Source: Pannonibacter sp051860505 (GTDB lineage: Bacteria; Pseudomonadota; Alphaproteobacteria; Rhizobiales; Stappiaceae). Taken from it: a stretch of DNA of 64,000 nt. The number at the start of each line of letters is the position of its first letter. Position 1 is the stretch's first letter. Under the pieces are notes generated by a model, which saw only the letters and a program-made list of their open reading frames with translations, was not told the origin of the DNA and did not search any database. The position numbers and the translations under genes were made by a program. Shown here one piece after another: positions 56,880 through 64,000 of this stretch. The stretch is taken from the NCBI RefSeq assembly GCF_051860505.1, contig NZ_JBHYDX010000012.1:62001-126000 (forward strand), in the 5' to 3' direction.

Positions 56880-57668
56880 ATGATAAGCACATTGCTGCAG
56901 TACCAGATGGTGACGGGCAACCTGAACCGGTCGCTCAAGGTCACATCCCAGGACCCTCAGGTCGCGCGGGAAAGCGACTATTACATGAAGACGATCGACA
57001 GCATCAAAAGCGTCGAGGAGTTCCTGGATAACGACCGGGTCTATGCCTTTGCCATGAAGGCGATGGGCCTCGAGGACATGACCTATGCCAAGGCTTTCAT
57101 GAAAAAAGCCCTTGTTGACGGGGTGGACAAGCGTGACAGCTTTGCCAACCGGCTTGCCGACAAGCGCTATGCCGAGTTCGTCAAGGTGTTCAATTTCAGC
57201 CGCTATGGCCCAACTACCACGACTTTCAGCCGGACACAGAAGCCCATTGTTGATGCCTATGTGCGCCAGACGCTGGAAGTCAAAAGCGGCGAGAACAACG
57301 AGGCTGTCCGCCTCGCGCTCTATTTCGCGCGCAAGGCTGGTACTCTCACGAACTCCTTTGAAGTGCTGGCGGACCGGGCGCTGCAGCAGGTGGTGCTGAC
57401 GGCACTGGGCCTGCCGAAGGAATTCGCCGCAGCCAATATCGACAAGCAGGCGGCCTTGATCACCAACCGGGTCAAGTTCGAGGACTTCAAGGATCCGGCC
57501 AAGCTCGACACGTTTCTCACGCGGTTTGCCACCATGTGGGACCTGCAGAACGGCGGGCCGCAGGCCGCCGTGTCCCCGGCAGTTATTTTGAACACCGGCG
57601 GCACGCCCGGTGGCATTGGCCAGGATCTCCTGGCTCGTATCCAGTCCTTCAAGCTCGGCGGGTTCTGA
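56880..57668 (+). CDS. DUF1217 flagellar protein
   Basis: A 262-residue protein of the DUF1217 family, which is found in flagellar clusters of rhizobia and relatives and is uncharacterised. It has YQMVTGNLNRSLKVTSQDPQ, VARESDYYMKTIDSIKSVEE and DRVYAFAMKAMGLEDMTYAK. It is helical, with no signal peptide, and may be exported by the flagellar apparatus. The ATG at 56880 is chosen by the family N-terminus; the frame is open to 56706. It is divergent from motA and followed by flgF after 5 bp. Confidence 0.82.
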   Translation: MISTLLQYQMVTGNLNRSLKVTSQDPQVARESDYYMKTIDSIKSVEEFLDNDRVYAFAMKAMGLEDMTYAKAFMKKALVDGVDKRDSFANRLADKRYAEFVKVFNFSRYGPTTTTFSRTQKPIVDAYVRQTLEVKSGENNEAVRLALYFARKAGTLTNSFEVLADRALQQVVLTALGLPKEFAAANIDKQAALITNRVKFEDFKDPAKLDTFLTRFATMWDLQNGGPQAAVSPAVILNTGGTPGGIGQDLLARIQSFKLGGF

Positions 57669-57673
57669 ACATC

Positions 57674-58399
57674 ATGCAGTCAGCTCTTTACGTTGCCCTT
57701 TCCGCGCAGGTTGCCCTGTCTAACCGCCTCGATACGGTTGCCCGCAATCTCGCAAACATGAACACCGTCGGCTACCGTGCCGACGAGGTGAAGTTCTCCG
57801 AGATGCTGTCCAAGGCGGCGCAGGATCCGGTCAGCTTCGCCAGCACCGGTGAAACCTTCATCTCCCGCCAGATCGGTGGCCTTACCCGCACCGACAATGC
57901 GCTTGATGTCGCGGTCGAGGGCGAGGGCTGGTTGGCCATTCGCGTTGGTGAGGACGTCGCCTACACGCGCGATGGCCGGATGCAGATCGACGAGGATGGC
58001 GTTCTGCGCACTTTGAACGGCTATGATGTGCTTGATGCCGGCGGCCTGGCGATCCAGCTCAACCCGGACAACGGGCTGCCGAATATTGGCCGTGATGGCG
58101 CCATCACCCAAGGTGAGGAGCAGGTCGGCGCGATTGGTCTGTTCCGCATTCCGGACGATGCCAAGCTGCGCCGCTACGAGAACTCCGCCGTCATGCCAGA
58201 CAGGCCTGCCGAGCCGATCCAGGAGTTCATCCAGGACGGTGTTGTGCAGGGGTACACCGAGACCGCGAACATCAATCCGATCCGCGAGATGACCAAGCTG
58301 ATCATGCTGACCCGCGCCTTTGATGCGGCCTCGAAGATGATCGAGACCAGCAGTGACTCGCAAGGTTTGGCCGTCCGGGATCTCGGTGAGACAGCTTAA
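57674..58399 (+). CDS. flgF: Flagellar proximal rod protein FlgF
   Basis: A 241-residue rod protein. The N-terminus MQSALYVALSAQVALSNRLD and TVARNLANMNTVGYRADEVK carry the rod signature; the middle has TDNALDVAVEGEGWLAIRVG; the C-terminus NINPIREMTKLIMLTRAFDA matches FlgF. It is located between the DUF1217 gene and fliI. The ATG at 57674 is set by the conserved N-terminus although the ORF is longer. Confidence 0.93.
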   Translation: MQSALYVALSAQVALSNRLDTVARNLANMNTVGYRADEVKFSEMLSKAAQDPVSFASTGETFISRQIGGLTRTDNALDVAVEGEGWLAIRVGEDVAYTRDGRMQIDEDGVLRTLNGYDVLDAGGLAIQLNPDNGLPNIGRDGAITQGEEQVGAIGLFRIPDDAKLRRYENSAVMPDRPAEPIQEFIQDGVVQGYTETANINPIREMTKLIMLTRAFDAASKMIETSSDSQGLAVRDLGETA

Positions 58400-58444
58400 A
58401 GCCGTCTCAGCCCCACCCTTGCCTGTATCAGGATCTGACCAGCA

Positions 58445-59770
58445 ATGAACGCACTCGACCGGCTCGCCCATGCCATCGCCGCCGCCACCAAGGAAGTGGA
58501 CCCTGTCCGGGTTGGCGGCCGGGTCACCCAGGTCACGCCGAGCGCCATCCGGGTCAGCGGCCTGTCCAAGATGGTTTGTCTCGGCGACCTCGTCACCCTC
58601 TCCGGCAAGGGCGGCGAGCGGCGCGGCGAGATCATTCGCCTCGACGAGCAGGATGTGATGGTCAAGCCCTTCGAGCCCCATGCTGACATCGGCATCGGCG
58701 CCCGCGCCTATCGCAAGGGCGCATTGACCGTGCATCCGCATGTCAGCTGGAAGGGCCGTGTCGTCGATGCGCTGGGTCAGCCTGCGGACAACCTCGGCCC
58801 GCTTCATCCGGGGCCTGAGGCCATGCCGCTGGACCGGGAACCGCCCCAGATGCTGGAACGCGGCCGTGTCCGCAAGCCGGTCCGCACCGGCGTCAAGGTC
58901 ATCGACCTGTTCACCCCGCTCTGCGTCGGCCAGCGTGTCGGCGTCTTCGCCGGATCCGGTGTCGGCAAGTCGACCTTGCTGGCGATGCTGGCCGGGTCGG
59001 ACGACTTCGACACGGTCGTTGTCGGGCTTGTTGGCGAACGGGGTCGCGAAGTGCGCGAATTTGTCGAGGATGTTCTCGGAAAGGCACTGGAAAGGTCAGT
59101 CATTGTCGTGGCAACGGGCGACGAAAGCGCCATGATGCGCCGCCTTGCGCCCCGCACCGCCATGAGTGTCGCCGAGTACTTCCGTGGCCGCGGGGACTCG
59201 GTCCTTCTCATCATCGATTCCGCCACCCGCTTCGCCCATGCTGCCCGAGATGTCTCGATGGCCGCCGGCGAACCGCCTGTTGCCCGCGGCTACACGCCTT
59301 CGGTGTTCTCGGATCTGACCCATCTTCTCGAGCGCGCCGGCCCGGGTCCGGAGGGTGAGGGAGCGATTACCGGCATCTTCTCGGTGCTGGTCGATGGCGA
59401 CGATCACAATGATCCCGTCGCCGATACCTTGCGCGGCGTGCTCGATGGTCACATCGTGCTGGACCGGTCGATTGCCGACGCTGGGCGCTATCCGGCGGTC
59501 AACGTTCTGGGCTCCATCTCGCGTCTGTCCCAGCATGCCTGGACGGCGGAAGAGCGCGAACTGATCATGCGGCTCAAGGCCATGATTTCCCGCTACGAAG
59601 ATACCCGTGACCTGCGCCTGATGGGCGGATACCAGCCCGGCAGTGACCCGGCTCTGGACAAGGCCTGCCAGCTGGTGCCGAAGATCTACGAGTTCCTGCG
59701 TCAGGACGCGCGAACCCGGCAGGCAAGTGATCCCTTTACCGACCTCGCCAGGGCGTTGTCCCAGGGGTAA
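58445..59770 (+). CDS. fliI: Flagellar export ATPase FliI
   Basis: A 441-residue F1-type ATPase. Walker A is GSGVGKST (residues 170-177), the Walker B region is DSVLLIIDSATRFAHAARDV, and the family signature PPVARGYTPSVFSDLTHLLE follows. The N-terminal hexamer-forming domain and C-terminal domain are complete. It drives export with FliH and FliJ. It follows flgF by 45 bp and precedes a long AT-rich gap before rem. Confidence 0.96.
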   Translation: MNALDRLAHAIAAATKEVDPVRVGGRVTQVTPSAIRVSGLSKMVCLGDLVTLSGKGGERRGEIIRLDEQDVMVKPFEPHADIGIGARAYRKGALTVHPHVSWKGRVVDALGQPADNLGPLHPGPEAMPLDREPPQMLERGRVRKPVRTGVKVIDLFTPLCVGQRVGVFAGSGVGKSTLLAMLAGSDDFDTVVVGLVGERGREVREFVEDVLGKALERSVIVVATGDESAMMRRLAPRTAMSVAEYFRGRGDSVLLIIDSATRFAHAARDVSMAAGEPPVARGYTPSVFSDLTHLLERAGPGPEGEGAITGIFSVLVDGDDHNDPVADTLRGVLDGHIVLDRSIADAGRYPAVNVLGSISRLSQHAWTAEERELIMRLKAMISRYEDTRDLRLMGGYQPGSDPALDKACQLVPKIYEFLRQDARTRQASDPFTDLARALSQG

Positions 59771-60088
59771 CAGGGCTGATATCGGCAATATGGCCTGCGA
59801 GCATCGAGGTTCGCACGCGAGATGCTCTTGCCAATCAAAAGAATTGTCATTATAAGTTCATGCAAAGAGCGGCCTTTTCGCATGTTCTTTTTGTTCTTTT
59901 TCGCGATTTTGTTGATTTTATTTTGAGTAAACTTTTATATTCCGCAAGTTAACTCGTATTCAATCAGATTTTATAACCCCTCATAATTCTTGTTTTCACG
60001 TCCATGATTGTCGTGGTCATCTGGTGTTTGACCCAGGGCCGATGAACCAATAGTGATTCATCAACAAGGCTGTGCTGGGGACAACACC
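59771..60088. promoter_or_regulatory. AT-rich promoter region upstream of rem
   Basis: This 318-bp gap between fliI and rem is strongly AT-rich over about 59835-60000, unlike the flanking genes. It holds poly-T stretches and a CAAGTTAACT string (59945-59954), a weak version of the shared flagellar element. No ORF or terminator is clear. It probably contains the rem promoter and upstream activator sites. Confidence 0.5.
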
Positions 60089-60829
60089 ATGTTTGTAATT
60101 GTAGATGATCGAGAGATCGTGACGACTGGTTACGCGTCCGGTTTTGAGCGTGAGGGCTTTGCCTGTCTGGCGCTGTCGCCGCAGGAGTTACCGGACTGGG
60201 TCAAGACGGCGTCTGAAGATGATCTCGCCTCCATTGAAGCGTTCCTGCTTGGCGAGTGTGACGAGCGCCCTGATTTTCCCCGCATGATCCGGACCTATTG
60301 CGATCAGGCGCCGATCCTGGCGCTGGATGAACGTCCCAGCCTTGATCAGACACTTGAACTGTTTGCCTGCGGCGTTGACGATGTGTTGCGCAAGCCGGTG
60401 CATGTCCGCGAGATCCTCGCCCGTGTCGGCGCCATTCGGCGCCGGACCATGGCTGAGGCTGACAACCTCGAGATTGGCCGGATCCGCGTGTTCCTTGATG
60501 GCCGCGACCCCGTCATCGCCGGTGAAGTCTTCGAGTTGCCGCGCCGCGAACGTCGTATTCTTGAGTATCTGGCCCGCAACCATGGCCGCCGCGTCACCAA
60601 GACGCAGATCTACAACGCGGTCTATGGCTTGATGAACGAAGAAGTCGACGAATGCGTCGTCGAGAGCCATGTGTCCAAGCTGCGCAAGAAGCTGAAGGAT
60701 CGCCTTGGATATGATCCGATCGAGTCCAAGCGCTACATCGGCTACATGCTGAAAGCCCAGCCGCTTGACGCTCCGGGTGTCCAGCCGGTTCGCGTCACTG
60801 AGGCGCGCCGGGTGCTCGAAAGGGTCTGA
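60089..60829 (+). CDS. rem: Flagellar transcriptional activator of the Rem/FtcR type (orphan OmpR-like)
   Basis: A 246-residue OmpR/PhoB-like regulator. The N-terminus MFVIVDDREIVTTGYASGFE matches Rem of S. meliloti and FtcR of Brucella. The receiver-like domain keeps an acidic pair (Asp6-Asp7) and a Lys (Lys102, in VLRKPVHV) but lacks the usual phospho-accepting Asp. The C-terminal winged helix has VFELPRRERRILEYLARNHG and VVESHVSKLRKKLKDRLGYD. It probably activates the flagellar operons of this window. The ATG at 60089 starts the family N-terminus; the frame is open to 60053. Confidence 0.92.
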   Translation: MFVIVDDREIVTTGYASGFEREGFACLALSPQELPDWVKTASEDDLASIEAFLLGECDERPDFPRMIRTYCDQAPILALDERPSLDQTLELFACGVDDVLRKPVHVREILARVGAIRRRTMAEADNLEIGRIRVFLDGRDPVIAGEVFELPRRERRILEYLARNHGRRVTKTQIYNAVYGLMNEEVDECVVESHVSKLRKKLKDRLGYDPIESKRYIGYMLKAQPLDAPGVQPVRVTEARRVLERV

Positions 60830-61021
60830 CAGCTCGTTTCTATTACCTGATAGGGTTCCGGCGCTGATCCGCGCCAGCCATGTTCTGTGCCGGCTTCGGA
60901 ATTCGACCATTTGCGGTCGGTGATCGGGCTGGCATTCTGAAAGAACTGCCTCTAAGACAAATCTTGCGGGACCCAAACCGGGACGCAGGCCGGCAGCGCA
61001 ATGGGCGCACGGGAGAAGGCA

Positions 61022-61810
61022 GTGAAGAGGCGAATTCGCGTCATCGGGATCGGCTCCGGCAATCCCGACCACATGACCATTCAGGCAATTGACGCGCTCA
61101 ATTCCTGTGACGTCCTGTTCGTGCCCACCAAAGGCGAGGAAAAGGCCTTTCTCGCCGAACTGCGTCACGAAATCTGCACCCGCTTCATTACTGGCCCGAT
61201 GCCGCGTCTGGTGCATTACGCCGTGCCGAAGCGCCGCGCCGATGGCGACTATGGTGCCGCCGTCGATGACTGGCACGACGCGATTGCCGCCATTTACGAA
61301 GACCTGCTCCTGTCCGAGGTCGCCGAGAGCGAGACCGTGGGCCTGCTCGTCTGGGGCGACCCGATGCTCTACGACAGCACCCTGCGCCTGATCGACAAGC
61401 TGAAAGCGCGCGCACGGGTCACCTTCGACTACGACGTCATCCCCGGCATCACCAGCCTGCAGGTGCTCTGCGCCGAACACCGCATGCCGCTCAATCGCAT
61501 CGGCGCGCCGGTGACGATCACCACCGGACGCCGGCTTGCCGCCGGCTTGCCGGAGGGGGCCTCGGACGTGGCTGTCATGCTTGACGGGGTCCAGGCCTTC
61601 AACTCTGTCGCCGACCGGGACGCGATCCTTACCTGGGGTGCTTTCCTCGGCACACCCATGCAGATCCTGCGGCAGGGGCGTCTCGGCGACATTGCCGACG
61701 AGATCACCGCCACGCGGACGCAAGCCCGCGCCGAGCACGGCTGGATCATGGATATCTACCTGATCCGCGCCAGTGCAGCCGAGGCGGATGCGGACGGGCA
61801 GGCGGCATGA
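61022..61810 (+). CDS. cobF: Precorrin-6A synthase (deacetylating) CobF
   Basis: A 262-residue SAM-dependent methyltransferase of the aerobic cobalamin route. It shows RVIGIGSGNPDHMTIQAIDA at the N-terminus and VWGDPMLYDSTLRLIDKLKA and VIPGITSLQVLCAEHRMPLN. CobF methylates C1 and releases acetate from precorrin-5. The GTG at 61022 has a GGGAGAAG ribosome-binding site; an ATG at 61001 would overlap that site. The stop overlaps cobG by 4 bases. Its presence marks the oxygen-dependent pathway. Confidence 0.93.
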   Translation: MKRRIRVIGIGSGNPDHMTIQAIDALNSCDVLFVPTKGEEKAFLAELRHEICTRFITGPMPRLVHYAVPKRRADGDYGAAVDDWHDAIAAIYEDLLLSEVAESETVGLLVWGDPMLYDSTLRLIDKLKARARVTFDYDVIPGITSLQVLCAEHRMPLNRIGAPVTITTGRRLAAGLPEGASDVAVMLDGVQAFNSVADRDAILTWGAFLGTPMQILRQGRLGDIADEITATRTQARAEHGWIMDIYLIRASAAEADADGQAA

Positions 61811-63144
61811 TGATGGCTCAACTCCTTGCCGCAGCAGCCCGCCCGCCCGAACGCCGGGGCGCCTGCCCGACCCTGGCAACGCCGATGGAAACCGGCGACG
61901 GCCTGCTGGCGCGGCTGCGCCCGGTCGCGCCCGGCTACGCCCCCCAGGATTGGCTGCGGCTCGCAGCCCTCAGTCAGCAGCATGGCAACGGCCTGCTTGA
62001 TGTGACCGCGCGGGGCAACCTCCAGATCCGGGGCCTGACCCGCGACAGCGCTGCGCGACTGGCACAGGATCTCGCCGTCGCCGGGCTCCACAGCCACACC
62101 GGCCTTGCCATTGAGACCCCGCCGCTCGCGGGTCTCGACCCAAGCGAAATCGCCGATGGCCGGCCGCTGGCGGAGGCCCTTCGCGCCGCCGTCATGGCGC
62201 AGGGCGATGCCCTGCGGCTTGCGCCCAAGCTTGCCGTCGTGGTCGACGGCGGCGGCCTGCTCAACCTCTCCGGTCAGGTCGCGGACATCCGGCTCGATGC
62301 GGTCCGCCGCAGTGGCGCGGTGCTCTGGCGCATCGGTCTGGCGGGTGACGCCTTGTCCGCGCGTGCCCTCGCTGAAGTCCCACAAAGTATGGCGGTCGCT
62401 GCGGTTCTCCGCCTGCTCGCGGCCCTCACGGCGCTTGGACCTACCGCCCGGGGCCGCGATCTTGACCTTGCTGCCCTGGCCCAGTCAGACACCCCGCTGC
62501 CGCCGCAAGCGATCCCGTCGCCGGCACCGGTCGGGCTCCTCAACGCAGGCGGCCTTGCCGTGCTTGGTGTGCGCCTGCCCTTCGGCCGCATCGCTGCCGA
62601 GGCGCTGATCACCTGGCTCAACGGTCTGGGACGGCTCGGCGCGAGGGAGGTTCGTCTTGCCCCCGGCCATGCCCTGCTGGTGCTGGGGATTGCGCCGGAA
62701 CGGGCGGCCGAGGCTGCTGCCCTGGCGCAGGCGACCGGTCTGATCGTTGATCCGGCGGACCCGCGCAATCACATCGTCGCCTGTCCGGGCCAGCGGGGCT
62801 GCGGCTCCGGCCTGATCGACCCGCGCGCGCTCACCGACCTGCTCGTCACCACAGCGCCGGCCTTGCTCGACGGATCGCTGACGCTGCATCTCTCCGGCTG
62901 CGGCAAGGGCTGCGCCCATCCCGCTGCCGCGCCCCTTGGCCTCACCGGAACGCCCGGCGGCATCGCGCTGGTTGCCGGTGGCCGGGCCGGCGACGCTCCG
63001 GTGGCCGTGCTTGACCCCGCCGACCTCGGCCCGGCCCTGAGCCGGCTGAGCCTGCGCCTGCGTGCCGGTTCGGACAACGCCGCCATCCAGATCACCCAGT
63101 TGGGGCCGGACGGGCTCCGCGCCCTCATCAAAGACGAGACATGA
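61807..63144 (+). CDS. cobG: Precorrin-3B synthase CobG
   Basis: A 445-residue protein related to nitrite/sulfite reductases. It has two duplicated ferredoxin-like/reductase domains and 4Fe-4S ligands in VACPGQRGCGSGLID and LSGCGKGCAHPAAA. CobG uses O2 to form the gamma-lactone hydroxylation product precorrin-3B, so it defines the aerobic route. It overlaps cobF and cobH by 4 bases each. The N-terminal start at 61807 fits the family. Confidence 0.9.
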   Translation: MMMAQLLAAAARPPERRGACPTLATPMETGDGLLARLRPVAPGYAPQDWLRLAALSQQHGNGLLDVTARGNLQIRGLTRDSAARLAQDLAVAGLHSHTGLAIETPPLAGLDPSEIADGRPLAEALRAAVMAQGDALRLAPKLAVVVDGGGLLNLSGQVADIRLDAVRRSGAVLWRIGLAGDALSARALAEVPQSMAVAAVLRLLAALTALGPTARGRDLDLAALAQSDTPLPPQAIPSPAPVGLLNAGGLAVLGVRLPFGRIAAEALITWLNGLGRLGAREVRLAPGHALLVLGIAPERAAEAAALAQATGLIVDPADPRNHIVACPGQRGCGSGLIDPRALTDLLVTTAPALLDGSLTLHLSGCGKGCAHPAAAPLGLTGTPGGIALVAGGRAGDAPVAVLDPADLGPALSRLSLRLRAGSDNAAIQITQLGPDGLRALIKDET

Positions 63145-63773
63145 CAGACTACGACTACATCAAGGACGGTCAGGCGATCTACGTGAAGTCCTTCGCCATC
63201 ATCCGCGCGGAGGCTGACCTCAGCCGCTTCAGCGAAGCCGAGGCCGACGTCGCCGTGCGCATGATCCACGCCGCCGGACTGGTCGAGGCGGCGCAGCATT
63301 TCGTTTTCGGCCCGGGCTTTGTGGAGGCCGCGCGCGGTGCACTGGAAGCGGGCGCCCCGATCTTCTGCGACGCCGAGATGGTCGCGCGCGGGGTAACGGC
63401 GGCCCGCCTGCCGGCCGGCAACGAGGTCCTCTGTACCCTGCGCGACCCGCAGACCCATGCACTGGCCGAGGAGATCGGCAACACCCGCTCTGCGGCGGCC
63501 CTCAGGCTGTGGCTTCCCCGTCTGGCGGGCTCGGTCGTCGCCATCGGCAACGCGCCTACGGCCCTGTTTTACCTCCTTGAACTGCTGCGCGACGGCGCAC
63601 CGAAGCCGGCGGCGATCCTGGGCATGCCCGTCGGCTTTGTCGGCGCGGCCGAATCCAAGGATGCGCTGGCGGAGAATTCCTATGGCGTTCCTTACGCCAT
63701 CGTGCGCGGCCGGCTGGGCGGCAGCGCGATGACGGCCGCTGCCCTCAATGCCCTGGCGCGGCCCGGACTGTGA
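63141..63773 (+). CDS. cobH: Precorrin-8X methylmutase CobH
   Basis: A 210-residue methylmutase. It has YIKDGQAIYVKSFAIIRAEA, the catalytic His43 in VRMIHAAGLVEAAQHF, and the C-terminal GMPVGFVGAAESKDALAENS. It migrates the C11 methyl group to C12 to form hydrogenobyrinate. It overlaps cobG by 4 bases and the next gene by 1 base. Confidence 0.95.
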   Translation: MTDYDYIKDGQAIYVKSFAIIRAEADLSRFSEAEADVAVRMIHAAGLVEAAQHFVFGPGFVEAARGALEAGAPIFCDAEMVARGVTAARLPAGNEVLCTLRDPQTHALAEEIGNTRSAAALRLWLPRLAGSVVAIGNAPTALFYLLELLRDGAPKPAAILGMPVGFVGAAESKDALAENSYGVPYAIVRGRLGGSAMTAAALNALARPGL

Positions 63774-64000
63774 TGGATCTGATGATGACTGAGGCGAGTG
63801 ACAAGATCGGCCGGCTGTATGGCGTGGGCACGGGTCCGGGGGACCCGGAGCTGCTGACGCTGAAGGCGGCGCGGGCACTGGAAGAGGCGGATGTGCTGGC
63901 CTGGTTCGCCAAGGCGGGCCGGCGCGGCAACGGGCGCGGCATTGTCGAGACGCGCATCAAGCCCGACATCATCGAGCTGCCGCTCTACTATCCGGTGACG
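63773..64000 (+). CDS. cobI: Precorrin-2 C20-methyltransferase CobI, 5' part
   Basis: The first 76 codons of a SAM-dependent methyltransferase; the gene runs off the window. The ATG overlaps the cobH stop by 1 base (TGATG). The N-terminus contains LYGVGTGPGDPELLTLKAAR, the SAM-binding start typical of CobI/CbiL, followed by EEADVLAWFAKAGRRG. Its place after cobH is the standard order. The identity is very likely; only the N-terminus was seen. Confidence 0.9.
   Translation, partial: MDLMMTEASDKIGRLYGVGTGPGDPELLTLKAARALEEADVLAWFAKAGRRGNGRGIVETRIKPDIIELPLYYPVT

Noticed and set aside
60830..61021. Possible cobalamin riboswitch before cobF
   Set aside because: GACGCAGGCCGGCA slightly resembles the 3' part of a B12 element, but the other conserved segments are missing. 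A covariance-model search would settle it.
60188..61879. A 563-codon minus-strand frame opposite rem and cobF
   Set aside because: It is antisense to two genes with full family motifs and shows no recognisable domain.
1..64000. CRISPR arrays, prophage, IS elements, tRNA or rRNA genes
   Set aside because: No regularly spaced direct repeats, cas, phage or transposase genes, or RNA-gene sequences were recognised on reading through the window.

Overview
The window looks like a chromosomal segment of a GC-rich alphaproteobacterium of the order Hyphomicrobiales (Rhizobiales), possibly a Stappia/Roseibium/Pannonibacter-like marine or soil lineage; the family-level placement is inference. The order-level call rests on flagellar genes typical of that group: motC, motE, motB with a long linker, flaF/flbT, a DUF1217 protein, a Rem/FtcR-type orphan regulator, and the order flgBC-fliE-flgGAI-motE-flgH-fliLP and flgEKL-flaF-flbT-flgD-fliQ-flhA-fliR. 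No rRNA, tRNA, IS element, prophage or CRISPR array was seen.

Layout. 1-5.4 kb: assorted genes (3' end of uppP, a TetR/DoxX pair, azlCD with a divergent XRE-cupin regulator and a perfect inverted repeat between them, a secreted alpha/beta hydrolase, a maleylacetoacetate isomerase). 5.4-18 kb: a surface or exopolysaccharide locus with two divergent promoter regions. It encodes two GT4 glycosyltransferases, a WecG/TagA-type glycosyltransferase, a Wzx flippase, a Wzy-like polymerase, a Wzc/GumC-like co-polymerase whose nucleotide-binding motif has decayed, a polysaccharide deacetylase, a secreted GH5 glycoside hydrolase and a double alpha/beta-hydrolase protein with unusual nucleophile elbows. 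No initiating phosphoglycosyltransferase and no Wza exporter is present here. The promoter between the Wzc-like gene and the WecG-like gene carries a full CtrA-type box.

18-21.4 kb: cobalamin genes cobA and cobB, with a convergent cbiG. 21.4-24.7 kb: small genes and a solitary YegD-type Hsp70. 24.9-60.8 kb: a nearly complete flagellar regulon covering rod, hook, rings, export gate, C-ring, stators, flagellin, chaperones, FlaF/FlbT, FliI and the regulator Rem. 61-64 kb: cobF-cobG-cobH-cobI, the last running off the window. The cobalamin genes therefore flank the flagellar block.

Two patterns run across the window. First, a short element (CAAGCCTCGC or close variants) lies about 40-61 nt before the start codon of seven flagellar transcription units on both strands, with an eighth, more distant copy before the flagellin gene. 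It may be a shared promoter or activator site. Second, the gaps between flagellar operons hold palindromic intergenic repeats: GTCATCCC...GGGATGAC types after flgI, after fliP and before flgE, and a large C-rich/G-rich inverted repeat before flhA.
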